A stretch of DNA of 64,000 bases from Prochilodus magdalenae (GCA_024036415.1 JAMWET010000765.1:124001-188000); one strand, 5' to 3'; positions 48,251 through 60,480 are shown, counted from the stretch's first letter. Translations and numbers: made by a program. Notes: a model not told the origin generated them from the sequence alone.

Positions 48251-49249
48251 TGGAGTGATAACAGTAACTCAAGTGCTTGAACTAGTCTGTAGTCCCCTCG
48301 CACTTCCTGTCTGCTCACCCTGACTACTGGTGTTCTGTGCAAAGACTCCCCATCCAGGTCACCATCCAGAGGCATGACGTACAGATACAGTACCTGCCCA
48401 CCAGCACTGCTGAGGAACAGTGGGACTGACAACTGAGGATGGAGCACGGCTGTTCCACATGAGCCTTTCCACTGATTCCACCCCTTCGGTATATTAACAG
48501 AACAGGCCAGTGTAACCTGCTCATGGGCTCAGGGGCATCAGGTGCTAGTGGGTCTTATGAGTCTAGCTGCACACAGGCTTCTGTAACTGCTGCACTTTTT
48601 AAGGTGGACCTGAGAATTCCAACAAGAGCTGGCTAATAGGAATACTCGCGAACAGCAAGTCTGAGAGGAGAAACGTGATGAGTCCACTAAATCGAAACCA
48701 CTAGGAGACATGTATCTGCTCACACCAACCTCACTGGCCCCGGTGATGTACCCAGCTAGCCTGCTAAGTTATAGCCTAGAAGCCAAGTAAAGTACACCCT
48801 GCTACAGCGTGGTGTCTATAGTCTATTCAGGTCTTAATCTTTGATGCCCTTGCATTGACCTCAGAGGTCCGGTTCAGCCTTTGTAGTGGACTATAAACAT
48901 GAAAAAGCTGACTCCGGGCTTTGGATGGGTAGAAAACAACAACGTCTACAGGATGGAGTCTGACTTCTAAACATCCACCGCTTTATCTTTTAACCGCAAC
49001 TGGAGCATCACATTCAAATGCTGATCCACTGACAACAAACTGCAGGCTCCATGGATGGAAACAGCTTCCTATGCAGTGATTGGAGGGCTGGGAAAGAGAG
49101 GTGGAGTTTGACAGAGCATATGACTTGGTATGATACAGAACATAAACCCAGCTCATTAGAATATCCTTCGCCCAGTCGACTGGCTGTGCCTCTGGTCTGT
49201 CTGGGTAGGCTGAGGTGGTGAAGTGGGAATAAAAACTTAAGTAACCAAA

Positions 49250-49288
<39 letters not shown>

Positions 49289-50544
49289 ATGAATGAATAA
49301 ATAAAAATCAGTGACCCTGCATTACCTGGGGCCCCCTGGGCTTCAGCTCAAGCCTGTGCAATTAAACAGACCCTGTGCGTCCTATGGATGCAGCAGACTA
49401 ACACAGACAGGTTCTATGGATTTCCATATGTGCCTCCTCGTTAGGATGCCCCTGCAGTTCTGTGAACACGGCATGGTCTTCTAAGAACTGAGAATGCTCC
49501 TCTTTTCGCATGCCCTGTTCTGCGAGTCAACGGAAATGCAATTAGTATTGAAAATCAAATGAGCGCTGCTCCCCGTGAGCGTGGGTGACGTGCTCAGGGC
49601 CAGATTAGATTAACACTTCGCAGAACGGCTCCTAGCTACAGTACAGCGTCACTTCAGATGAATGTGTCCTTTAGTTACAGATCTCATACCAGCTGCTTTA
49701 CGCTAAACTGCACACGAGCAGCCACAAATCTGACCTGTTACTGACTGGACGACGTCTATTACTGAACGGAAGCTCCTTACTTAACAATAACACTGCATGA
49801 AACAAACCAGGCCACATACTATATACTAAAAATAAAGGTTCCTATAGGACTTCCTTACCCTGCGTACGCAGTTCTGGGGGAACATTCCCAAAGCAGTAGA
49901 ACATTTACGTCACGCGGAAAGTTACAGTTCACGTAGAAAGGTTCTTTATATGCACAAGCTACAAGGTGAAGGTTTCAGGCAAGCCCTGACCCTAACCCTA
50001 ACCTGTAAAAATAATTTGATAAATAATAATATTTAAAAAATCACAATAATAATAATAATAATAATAAAGTATTAATAGAGCACCTCTTATTCTATTGGCA
50101 GCTTGAAGTGATGGCATTTATCAGATTAGAAGCAAAGTAACTGAGAGTCTAAGATCTAAGATCCCCAGCTGGAACATAAACAGAGAGTCGTTCTGTGATG
50201 TAAACAGGTTCTAGATTATTTAGAGCTGTATAGAACAGCCAGCCAGTGCAGCTCTTTAACACAGAAGTGATATGAACTGGAACAGGAATCAGCTGTATCA
50301 TTCCAAGAAACATAATTCCTGTTTATTTCCTTGTCCATGACCTGCCAGTTTAAATCAGCTGGTTAATATCATTCAGTGAGATTATATGGCATGTTATCAG
50401 TGTTTGATTAGTTTGAGAGTTTGATTTAGTAGTCGAGCCTGAGACCAAGGCCAAGACTGAGACCAGGAGTGTCCCCGTATAAGGAGTACTCTGAAGTACT
50501 TCATTTAAATGTAATTAGTATACCTCCTTTGTATACCTCATCAC
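48251..50544. other. No gene recognised; small simple repeats
   Basis: (AAAT)n at 49247-49304, (AAT)n at 50043-50070, and CCCTGACCCTAACCCTAACC at 49984-50003, which is two and a half vertebrate-telomere-like units. No credible ORF. Confidence 0.55.
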
Positions 50545-50640
50545 TAACATACTGTATTCAGTATGCTAAATATAATCATCAAAGCGCTATTAATATATCC
50601 TTACATAGAACTAACTGTACCTACCTGTACTACTGAGACA
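50545..50640 (-). repeat. AT-rich dispersed repeat, inverted copy
   Basis: AGTATGCTAAATATAATCAT, CATAGAACTAACTGTACC are the reverse complement of parts of 51.40-51.48 kb; it makes an inverted pair with the 51.36 kb copy. Confidence 0.6.
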
Positions 50641-50814
50641 CCAAGTATATTAAGTTAATATACGTAATCTTTACTTGGAAGTGTTAATTAGCATACTTAA
50701 TATACTAATATACTAAGCACACAGAATTACTACTGAGGTCAAACACAGTGTAATTATTATATTACGCATAGTTTAAAGTAAACCAAGTATCTCCATAATG
50801 GTAACTGTACAGCA

Positions 50815-50905
50815 GAGGGCAAAAACCTCATTTAACTTTAATGCAAGTCAATGGAACCAGACGTCTTTCCAAGCAGGTTGGGCCCATTTCTGTTAAATCA
50901 CATTT
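50815..50905 (+). repeat. Dispersed repeat with AATGGAACCAGACGTCTT core
   Basis: Plus-strand counterpart of 19615-19758: CTTTAATGCAAGTCAATGGA, ACCAGACGTCTTTCCAAGC, GGGCCCATTTCTGTTA. Confidence 0.7.
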
Positions 50906-51359
50906 CCAGTATATTAAAACATCTTTCTATCTGGAGTCTCAGACCAAGACAAGATTATATCATATGGACGATGGTCATAGATGGTTATCGGTCACCATGG
51001 ACACAGTCAGTCAGATCCTCAACCAGTACACCTTATTTAAACATGTAAGGTGGTGGAAACCAGTGGGCTGTTGAGGAACAACCTTAACTCTGATGAAGGC
51101 CTCTGAACTCAGCTAGCCTCAGCAACACTTCCCCGAGACCCAGAGTCAAAGCTTTATCCAAATGAGGTTGAAACCAAGGTGAGATGCTAGTTTGTGCTCC
51201 TGAGACTAAGACCAGCTTTGTGTACTACAACACTAGTTCTGATTGGCTGTTTCATGAAATTTCATTTAGGCACTTAGGTTAAAGCCTTCACGTCATGTAG
51301 TCAATGTTAAACTATGTTTGATCATGTCCAAGTAAAAATTCAGTTTTAATGGACTAGAA

Positions 51360-51530
51360 ATGTACTGTACTTTAATATGTACTTAAGTACAGAATAGTAC
51401 CGTTAAGTACAGTTAGTTCTATTTACGTATATTTTAATGGCACTAGTGATTATATTTAGTATACTATCTACATATTTATATATTTATATATGAAGTTAGC
51501 ACACTTTCAGTACAAGTAAATGTGTACTTA
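51360..51530 (+). repeat. AT-rich dispersed repeat
   Basis: Same order as 24.9-25.05 kb: TATGTACTTA, TTAGTTCTATTTA, TAATGGCACTAGTGATTATA, TTAGTATACTA, GCACAC. Confidence 0.65.
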
Positions 51531-52339
51531 AATGAAGTGTATTTAAATTAAGTACCTCAGGTACTTTTTTGTCCTGGGATGTTCTTCAAAAAACCAAAAT
51601 GGCTCTTCTCTGATATCACAGTACAGAATTTGACGCCTTCATTTTTAAAGGATTACCAATATTTGCAAAGACACCATCAGAGCTCAATGCCACTCCCCTG
51701 AAAAGCCCAGGTTCACAGCCGCTCATCAGTAGCACCCGATTAGAAGAAGCTTCAGTTTGCTAAGGCAGCACACGTGGGAGGGCTTCTCATTATGAAAACA
51801 AGGTTGCTTGAGAACGTTCAGTCCGTGCCATGTTCTTCGCAGCTACTGGCAGTGGATCAGGTTGAGTCATCCCCAATAAGGCACGTTCTTCAGAGAAGGC
51901 TTTTTAGCACCGTTTGAGATAAGACCTAAAGTAAACAATGATGGAGGGTAGTTGTGAAGCACATGGCAGTTGTACTTTGTACAGGACCTGTATGATGGGG
52001 TTTGTCAGTTTTGCATACCTGAGGTCACTCCTTTATTGTGTCTTGTCCATTCTGGAACAGGTTATTATGATGACTTTGATGGCAGAGGTTAGATATGGGT
52101 GTTCAATGATTAACCCCAAGCACTGATAACAACAATTCATTGGAAGGGTATTCTCTTTCACAAAACATTGTTTTCCTGCGTCAGCTGTCGACCTATTTAA
52201 GACCTACTTAAGACCGAGTTTTTGGATAGGACAATGTAGTCCAAAGCACTTTTAGACATCTGCAGGCCGCTGCACATCTTCTGACATCTACAACGTTAAT
52301 AGAGAGATCCCCTCTACTTCTCTGGAAAAGCTTTAGACT
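51531..52339. other. No gene recognised
   Basis: Nothing identified. Confidence 0.5.
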
Positions 52340-52860
52340 AGCTTTTAGCCATGAGTTACTGTACCAGTTGTTTAGAGCTGATGGTAGGGTACGTATGTGG
52401 GGTGCAGACCCAATGAAGCCATGGACACCAGCTGTTAGCCAGGCACTGTGCAGGCTGGTGGTGGTTACATACTGGTTTGGGGTGTGTCCTCATGGCATGG
52501 GTTGGGTCCACCTAAACATGTCATTGACGGGTTCCCGCCGTGTTTCACTGCTTGGTGACCATTTGCAGCCCTTGATGGACTTCATGTACTCCCATCGAGC
52601 CCTAGTTGACTAGAATTGGTTTAAGGAGCATTCTGGAGAGTTCTGACGAATGATGTGGCCTGTATGTTACCCAACATGAGTGCAGTTGAGGCATCCCAAC
52701 ATCATGCTTTGTTCAGACTCCAATAATTCACATCTCCATGCCATGAGAACACCTCACAGCTTATACAGGTGTGGGTTTTCCCAAGCTGTCCCCTGAGGTA
52801 ACACCCCTTCATAATCAGTTTACATACTGATATCACATGACTATTAGTAAGCCAGTGTAC
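52340..52860 (+). pseudogene. Tc1-like transposase relic (family 5)
   Basis: The 81-codon ORF 52368-52613 opens in the stretch after D1 (LFRADGRVRMWGADP, reading from about 52360), continues through VVVTYWFGVCPHGMGWVHLN, an altered GGSVMVWGVF block, and MSLTGSRRVSLLGDHLQPLM to FMYSHRALVD. The segment with the second D (QDNAPCH type in relatives) is deleted: the frame goes directly to NWFKEHSGEF. The E block is unrecognisable. The 3' end to 52860 matches 43.43-43.69 kb. Confidence 0.83.
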
Positions 52861-54549
52861 ATGCTTGCTCATGGATAAAATCTGGCAACCCAATTTAGTG
52901 ATCTAATCTGCTCTAGTCACTAGCAGCCAGTGCAGTTGAAACACTGGGAGGAGGTTTTGCTCTAGAAAGAGGGATTATAAGTGATTTGTGCCAGTTGATA
53001 TTAGTCAGTCTCTCTGAGTGTTAGCTAAGTAGTCAGGAAAGAGCCTTTTTAAAGCCATGCAAATGTCACAGCACACAGCTACAGAGACAGCATGCTAAAA
53101 ATACATAAAGCATCACATTAGGCTCCTCACACAGCTTTTCCCCATCCTTTCAAAATGTTAGTGTCCTAAACGTGACGCAACTCTTTACATAACCAGGCTT
53201 TACATAAATGCATTGAGATGTCTCTTGAGGATAACTGCCTACTTCCACAGTTCCTTACTAGGATTCATGGTGCATCCCTGCTCAAACCTTTCCCGGCCTG
53301 GCTGGGAAATCAGAAACAGAAATCAAAGAACAGTATGGACACAAAGAGAGGGAACACATTCCTGCCATTACTGTGCTTTATATATTCCGGTGTCACGCTT
53401 TCAGGCTTGGCTCCAACGAGAGTTTGGTCTGAGTGCAGCACTGTGGAGGAGAACTTGGCTAAGCATCTGTTAGAGGAAACCTGTATTCAACAGGGTACAC
53501 AGAAGCTCAACAGCTGTTTTTCCTATTGGATCGAAGTGTTCCTACATCGCCACATATGCTCTTACCCCCACAAGCGATGTTCCCTTGTCTGACCTACTAC
53601 TGGTAATGGCCAAAATGCCAAAAATAGCAGTGATGGCTTTACCAGGTCAGCACAGACCCTTCCCCAGAGGTCATACAGGAATAAACCAGTTTTGGCGCCC
53701 AACATGTAACGTAATGTTAAAACTTCACTGAGCCATTTTGTCTCAGATGCCGAGTGCTCAGGCACATTGTTTAGCTGGGAAAGTGAGAGGACTACACATG
53801 CACGAAGCCTGAAGATCACCCTGAAAGCTCTGTTCACACTGAGAGGTGAAAGACTGGCCCGCCATCACAGCAACGCTGTTTGTGCCAAACTTAGAGGAAA
53901 TCATGACTCCTGACTTTCTCTAATTGGTTTCACATGGGACCAACCCAGCCAAACCACCTCAGCCCCGTCCGGTGAGCAGGCTGTTCTAGTGCGAGCATTT
54001 GTGTCTGTCTAAGGATATCAAATAGCATTACTAATAACCTGCAGGCTGGGAGCATTTCATTCGCAGCTTCTCCATATGACCTCCTGTGGATATATGCCCA
54101 GTAACCTGTGGGTCTGTTTGTACATGTATAGTTTGGAGTGTTTATATCATATTCCACCATTCAGAAAAACTGGGTTAACCCATTGCAGGGCCGATCCTGC
54201 ATTCACAGCGAATGGACATTAAAGAGATTCCATAAGGTAACGTAAGGGTGCCACCGTCTTTCTCTTCTTGGCATCTCTTGGGGCCATGTGCTCTTCTTCG
54301 GTGCACCACAGCAGAGAGAGCCTGAGGCCTACATCCTCTAACCAATGCTCAGTGGTAGTCCCTGCTTTAGCTGGGACAGTGGGAAGGCCTGCTGGTGTGG
54401 TGTGCTGACCCAGCTCCTTCATTCCAGTAGATGCCCCTGCACCCATACTTCCTGTACGGCCTCTCAATCACCAGACATGCCTCCTGAACCACTGCACCCC
54501 TCCGCACCTGGATGACAAAATTGTTCTGGCACAAATCTGGCCACATGGA
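52861..54549. other. No gene recognised
   Basis: ORF 53218-53592 (124 codons, plus) is among the longer non-repeat ORFs but is overlapped by another frame and has no motif I recognise. Confidence 0.5.
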
Positions 54550-54800
54550 ATGATGACACTTGGTCATCCCATTCTAGGTTGCAAGATGTGGGCCATGTGT
54601 GCACCAGATTAGGGTCACATGTCGGTCAAAAGTAGGCAACTCCGCCAGAAGTGGTCCGGATCGGTTTTCAACATGCAGGTCATATGAGCCACTTTTGGCT
54701 CCCATGTGGTAGCAAAGTCATATCTGTGCGAGAAGTGGGCCAAATCCATGTTCTGAATATGTGGACCACCTCTGACTCACATGCAGATTTCCAGTGTCGA
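54550..54800. repeat. GTGGGCCA-rich degenerate repeat
   Basis: Recurrent GATGTGGGCCATGTG, AAGTGGTCC, GAAGTGGGCCAAAT and ATGTGGACCACC motifs at irregular spacing, of a kind common in fish. Confidence 0.5.
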
Positions 54801-55884
54801 CGGTAGACCATCATCCGCATGCTATATTGGGCAAGGTTGAAGCATCGCTGGAGGCCCATGGCTAACACTGCCAGCCTGCCATGCTTATCCTCAACCAACT
54901 GCTGTCAAAGTATCCTCACTGCTGGCCTCTTTACTGTCCAGTTTACTGTTCCAGTTGTTCTCTGCTGCTGGTCTTCTTCAACTCCTGCTGCACTGTTTCT
55001 TCTTCCACAGCCTTCTGCGGTGTTCTGTCCTCTGGTTATTCACCTTCGAAGTTTGTAAAAGTGCTGTTTCTCTGTGAGTCCTCAGGGATGCTTTTCTTCC
55101 CCGAGATCAGTAAGGAGTGGCTTTTTTCTACTGTGAGTCTGTGTGCATTGCCGCACAAGGCAGTAGCAGGACACCACAACAGCTGACTGAAATCCCTTGG
55201 TCAGGTTACTTCAACTCAGGGTCATATCTGGAACTTACAGGAGGCCTAGAGTGAAATTTTCCACAAAATTGGTCCCAGCAATTGGAAATTACAACCCAAT
55301 AGGTTAATTCCAGTGTCACTTCCTAATTATGATCTCCCATCCATTCACTAACCAGGGGTAGCCATGGTTAGCTTCATATACCATTAAAGTCTAGGAGTCC
55401 TCAAATCCATAGAGACAATGGCCAGTTCCTAATTTTGTTAGTGGTTGAATTGACATACCTTCTGTTCTGCTTCAGAAGGCCTAGCCAGCCCTAGATTCCA
55501 ACACTTTAATCTCCTCTACAGGACAAGCAGTCGGAGACACTGGGCTCCTGTCCATTCTGGAAAAGTATAGTAGTGTGAAGATGTTAACTCTGTGTTTGTA
55601 GCCCAGTTTGATCCCCATTCTGATCCTTTTAACGTTTGGCTGAATGTCATAAACACTATATACTTAAACTGCTTGTATAAACCGCTGCCTGCTAAGATTC
55701 TGCTGTTCAGCTGTAGTTTGCAGCCAGCATAGATTTATCATTTGCTATCCCACAATCCTTGGGTTTGCCAACGAGACGTGTACGAACACAGTGCTGTAGA
55801 TCTTGTTTATACAGAGCTCAGTATGCTAGCTTTCTTATAAGATGCTAATGTCTAATGCTAACAACTAGCACTAAGGAACAGTGG
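54801..55884. other. No gene recognised
   Basis: ORF 54881-55186 (101 codons) has no recognisable domain. Confidence 0.5.
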
Positions 55885-55995
55885 AAGGAAGGAAGTTAAA
55901 CTGTGGGGCAATGTTCACCCTGTGTCAGTATCTGCTGGATGGCAGCTTCAAAGAGAGCACTTTTTCTTTCTACCATGTTGTGGAGGCCGAGACGC
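55885..55995 (+). repeat. Direct duplicate, copy 1
   Basis: GGAAGGAAGTTAAACTGTGG through CATGTTGTGGAGGC matches 57332-57435 at high identity, same strand. Confidence 0.85.
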
Positions 55996-56159
55996 TAGCA
56001 CTTGCACTGAACTGTTGTGTCTTGGCAGTGGCCTGCAGTTGAAGTGCATTTCAAACCTAAGTTGGTAGGTAGGCAATTATTATTATTATTATTATGGACT
56101 AAAATGAAATACTTATATTCAAAGTCAAAAATGTAACCAATCACAGAGCATCACAAATG

Positions 56160-56560
56160 TCAGAAAGGTAATGAGTCCTGTACTCACTGATATACTGCAA
56201 GATGACGGGGCTGTAAATCCCTGTAGAGTGTAAGTGAAGGGATCCACGGATTGGCAGGAGGTGGTACAGTGCAGTGAACGTCTCACTCCATAGAACATGG
56301 CTCCAGAGCAGATGTTAATGATTGGCTAAAAGGAGTGACTGCATGTGGGCGTGCCAAAGACCATAGTGTGAAGGAAGTAGCTGAATCTGCAGGTGTATGG
56401 AAGCGTACGGTTATACGGGTCTACCAGCAGTGGCTAAAATCCCGGTCCACAGGGAATCCTCCTCGGAACTGTGCCAGAGAAGGCATCCACCAAATCTGGA
56501 CCAACTGACCAGTTCTTTGATGTAAGAGTGTCTGAACATTGATGTAGCTACATGCAGAAA
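56160..56560 (+). mobile_element. HTH-like transposon relic, copy 1
   Basis: Present also at 19.9-20.15 and 41.5-41.7 kb in inverse. One plus-strand frame reads VNDWLKGVTACGRAKDH then KEVAESAGVWKRTVIRVYQQ W, which has the spacing of the Tc1/mariner N-terminal helix-turn-helix (KEVA--AGV---TV-R). No DDE block follows that I can identify; the ORF on the other strand (56548-56841) is unsupported. Assignment to Tc1/mariner is an inference. Confidence 0.5.
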
Positions 56561-57331
56561 CTTGTCCAGTACATGCCAAATCCAGTCACTGCTGTTATGG
56601 GTGATGCTGGTGGAGGTGTTGCACACTGGTGGGCATGGTTCAGACACAGGGGACGTATTTCGTTAGATGCTTTCAGTTTCAGTGATGCTAATAAGCCAGG
56701 TGTAAGCCTCCATTGCTTCCACCATATTGGCCTCACAGCTCCAGTGCCTCCAGGGTACATGTCTGAATGTATTCTGAGTGTGATGATGCTGTTCGAGACG
56801 TTAATCATGTTATCATATGCATCGGGTTCTCTCTGGCCCACCCCGTGATCTGGCCAATAGATTTTCTGCTCGATAGAAATGTAAACCTGCCTTCTGCATC
56901 TCAGTCTTCACCGCTGATAAATATTAATGAGTTGTTTCAGCAGTAAACATACAGTCATACACCCAGCCTGAGTGTACAGATCTGTACAGGCCTGTTTGTG
57001 TGTGTTAATATTCACCCTGTTTCTGCATTTCAAGTTGGGCATAATGGTCAGTCTGAATCCTAGCCGCCACGAGCTGTGCAAGGATGGCTGGATACGGTAT
57101 GATTACACAAGAATGAACACGTTTGCTAGCAGGAATGAAAAAACGAGCATTCGACTGACAAGAATCAGCCGTGCTGGTGCAAGCCTTTAATTCACTGGAG
57201 GAAAATAACCGATGTGAAGTGTTTCCCAAAGCATGGGTGTTGATGCTAGTTGGGTGGTGCAACATGTCCAGATAATGCTGTCACCTTAAAGGCTGCAGTG
57301 ATCATGAGAGGTGTATACTTGTGATGTGAAA
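56561..57331. other. No gene recognised
   Basis: May continue the preceding relic to about 56860. Overlapping ORFs on both strands at 56548-56848 have no clear homology. Confidence 0.4.
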
Positions 57332-57435
57332 TAGGAAGGAAGTTAAACTGTGGGGCAATGCTCACCCTGTGTCAGCATCTGCTGGATGGAGGCTTTAAAG
57401 CGAGCACTTTTTCTCTGTACTATGTTGTGGAGGCG
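57332..57435 (+). repeat. Direct duplicate, copy 2
   Basis: Partner of 55885-55995: GGAAGGAAGTTAAACTGTGG, TCACCCTGTGTCAGCATCTG, TATGTTGTGGAGGC. Confidence 0.85.
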
Positions 57436-57707
57436 CATGTGATTGCAAAGTAAATCAAAATCATGACGCAGTCCCCGTTACTGGGCCTGTGAGTAATTGA
57501 ATCTCCAGGTTTCGTGGAACTGAAGGCAGCTGCACAGGAGGGCTGTAAATATTCAGTGTATGTAAAGGCTGACTTGGCCACCGAACACTGTCATAAGCAC
57601 ACTGAATTAAGAGATCACCATTAGACTGGTTTCAGTGAGCCAGACTGGGGACTATATCTTAGTCGTTTGCGATTTTTATCCAAAATATGTGGATGGCCTA
57701 TAAAATT

Positions 57708-57783
57708 ATACATACACACATACATACATACATATACATATATACATATATACATATATACATACATACATACATACATACAT

Positions 57784-57882
<99 letters not shown>

Positions 57883-57889
57883 CATACAT

Positions 57890-57968
<79 letters not shown>
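57708..57968. repeat. (CATA)n/(TA)n compound microsatellite
   Basis: CATA/CACA block, TA run at about 57796-57878, CATA block, second TA run at about 57901-57960, CA end. Largely self-complementary. Confidence 0.97.
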
Positions 57969-57969
<1 letters not shown>

Positions 57970-58499
57970 TCCTTATCACCCAGAAAGAATCTTGGTGGGT
58001 AGGTTTGACATCCTGAGACATGCGACTGATAATTATGAAGTTTCACACTCTGCTGCACATGTGAGGTAAGCAAGGATGGGCCTTATCTCTGTACATGACT
58101 GACCCAACAGTCATAATTGAAGACATTCAGTGATGTCCTCCATGAGGCCTCCTGTTAATGCAGCACCACGTCAACATCACCAAAGTCTGCAATTGTGTCG
58201 TGCCAGACTGTCATGGAGTGACTCAGAATGGCAGCATGTCAACTTCCAACGAATCTGTGTGTGGAGGCATCGTGGTCAGCGCCTAGATGAACGCTTTGTT
58301 ATCTGCCGGAACTGTGTGAGAATATTAAAGCTGCATGGGATGGATTATCACAGGACGTATAGCTCAATAAATATTAATCATATCAGTATAAATTTATCAT
58401 CATGTATTGTTCCTGGTCACCTTTATCTTCCTTCCCAACAGCCCTGCAATCCCACACCTCCTTCTAGGGAAAGATATTTTTCTAATGATAAGTGTGTAT
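57969..58499 (+). mobile_element. Tc1-delta copy I
   Basis: Begins beside the TA/CA microsatellite with ATCACCCAGAAAGAATCTTG and ends with CCTTCTAGGGAAAGATATTT and TAATGATAAGTGTGTA. It has the common core deletion plus extra losses (the 58140-58170 and 58300-58360 regions are shortened). The D1 block reads RICVWRHRGQRLDERFVI within ORF 58130-58507. Confidence 0.8.
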
Positions 58500-58834
58500 A
58501 CATTTAATTATTTATTTTATTCTATTTATTATCTTTTTATTTATTATCAATAATTTTATCCTTGTTTTTTTATTATTTTTATTTTATCCAAATTTGTAAT
58601 TTTACCATCTCTTCATTTTTTTTTCTTTAAATTTTTTATAATAATTTTATTAGTGTTCCAGATGTAGTTTGCCTATTTAACTTTTTATGTTGCAGTCCTA
58701 TTAATTATGTTATTATATTGATTTAATTTATCTTGATTTTTCCCCTTTGTTAATTAAATCTTAATTAATTTCCTCTTAAATCTTTTCAGCTGTAAACGCT
58801 TGGCTACGCTGAAAATGAGGGTCACTGAGTAGAA
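58500..58834 (+). mobile_element. T-rich region with retroposon 3' core
   Basis: T/A-rich sequence ending in TTGGCTACGCTGAAAATGAG at about 58800 and GGCTGATTG. Parallels 13.7-14.35 kb in layout. Confidence 0.55.
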
Positions 58835-59714
58835 CTAAAGGTTGATTTATTGGCTGATTGAAATATAAGCTGGCTTGGGGGCTGAGCGGGCGGGTTACAG
58901 TGTTGTATGTGTGTGGTACGGTGTCTGTTGAACGCTTGCGGTGGTTCCCCGGTATATTTTATGTACACAAGTATTCCCTTCTTTGTTCGTGGCCGGTGTT
59001 TGGTGAGCAATGGCTTTGCGAGCTGATGAGGAACTGCCAAAGAAAATATTCAGAGCAGTGAAGGATAATAAATGTCCCTGACCCCGCTTTCGAAAACACT
59101 GAACCCTTCTTCTGCTGTTAGTGTTTCCAAGCCTCCTGACACTGACGATCCTTTAGGCTGAATTACTGCCTCAACTTGGGAGAGAACTTGTGACCAAGAC
59201 GGACAGCAAGCTTGTTTCTCAGCCATCCTTCACGCTGCTGATACATACAGGAAAGAGGAACTAAGACGAAGGCCAGTTTCATCCGTTTCCACAATCAGTA
59301 TACGCTGTCTGAAAATCTGAACCTGTGCCATCGGTCAGAGCATCCGTCAGAGCAAACACAATAAACTGGATATGGATGATTTAAAACACACTGAGCTCTT
59401 CTACAGGTTCACATATACACTGAGCTGACCTCCAGAAGCTTCCTGCTAAAACATGGTGGCTAAAAACAGGGCAGAGGTCTTGCTGTCAATGTGAAAACTC
59501 TTTCAGGACCAAACCATCTACACCATATAGTGAAAGGTATGTGTTGTCACTGCGATGTGGGTGTCACTTGCCGGCTGAGTGAATCTAGCAGCAATATTTT
59601 TGTTCCCTAAATAGAATCTGTCCAAACAAAGGCATCAGAGCCGGAAGGCCCATGTGAAAGACAGCTTTCAGCCATATGGCTATGAAAAGAAACACTTCTA
59701 AATAAATAAATAAA
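58835..59714. other. No gene recognised
   Basis: ORFs are short; nothing identified. Ends with (AAAT)5 at 59700-59722. Confidence 0.5.
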
Positions 59715-59905
59715 TAAATAAAAGTTGAAAAGTATCTATTTTTAAAAGTATAACTATTAGTGCAACTTTCAATTCCCCTGGTTGAAATGACACATAAATG
59801 ACAGATAGCACAAGTAACAGTGTTTGTAATCTAGAGTAAGATGCCTTAATAGCTCCTGTAGATCTAAGTGTAGGTGTCTCTATACTTTTGTCCATATTGT
59901 ATATG
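59715..59905 (-). mobile_element. Half of a Tc1-type MITE
   Basis: The high end is GTGTCTCTATACTTTTGTCC, the reverse complement of the GACAAAAGTATAGGGACAC end at 12.13 kb. Inward lies AATAGCTCCTGTAGATCTAA, familiar from the same fish MITE family. The other end was not found. Confidence 0.65.
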
Positions 59906-60329
59906 TCTCATATACAGCTATTTGGGATTCAGCCATGTGCTGCACAAATGCTGCACTGTTTTGGTTCAGCTGCGTTGGGGAAGTGGTTGTGATTGTTTGT
60001 ATGTGGTTTTGGTGCAACTGTTCAAACTGTGAGATGAGCGACCAACATTACTGACAGGTCAGAAACCCATCCGGTCGTATAAGTGGCTCAATCAGAGCAG
60101 GTAGTTAATCTGATATAGCAACCCCTTTTGCACTGCATGGTGAGTAACGGCTGATGAAGCTGAAGTTCTGACTATAAATTACATTCGGGTGGCTATATAG
60201 CATTTCCAGAATGGTAAGGAGAGGGCCAAAACCTGATTCAGCATTAATGTCATTCCAAGTGATATATATATATGTGTGTACATGTATGTATTTATATAAT
60301 CATATCATACATATTTATCCTGATGATAA
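59906..60329. other. No gene recognised
   Basis: Short TA/TG tract at about 60263-60290. Confidence 0.5.
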
Positions 60330-60480
60330 ATTGGCCACAGATATTTTGGTGTCCAAATTTCCCAATCCACCTTAAACTTTGAAGCACTTTTGGTGCCTCG
60401 GCTTCTTTTTCAGATATTCCCAATCCACCTTAAATGGTGCAGCACTAAGATTTTGGCAACTCAGCTTCCTGTTCAGACGA
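60330..60480 (+). repeat. Direct repeat of TTCCCAATCCACCTTAAA
   Basis: Two copies, about 66 bp apart (near 60358 and 60417), each followed by GTGCAGCACT-like or GAAGCACTTTTGG sequence and a CAGCTTC motif. Related to the inverted pair at 13.4-13.5 kb. Confidence 0.7.

Noticed and set aside
47992..48447. 151-codon minus ORF and lysine/glutamate-rich plus ORF
   Set aside because: Arise from the GAA/GGA polypurine tract.
53218..53592. 124-codon plus-strand ORF as a possible host gene
   Set aside because: No recognisable domain, an overlapping ORF in another frame, no splice or promoter context; length is within chance for 64 kb.
57621..58073. 150-codon ORF of YIYIYI and related ones on both strands
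   Set aside because: Translation of (TA)n/(CATA)n on either strand.
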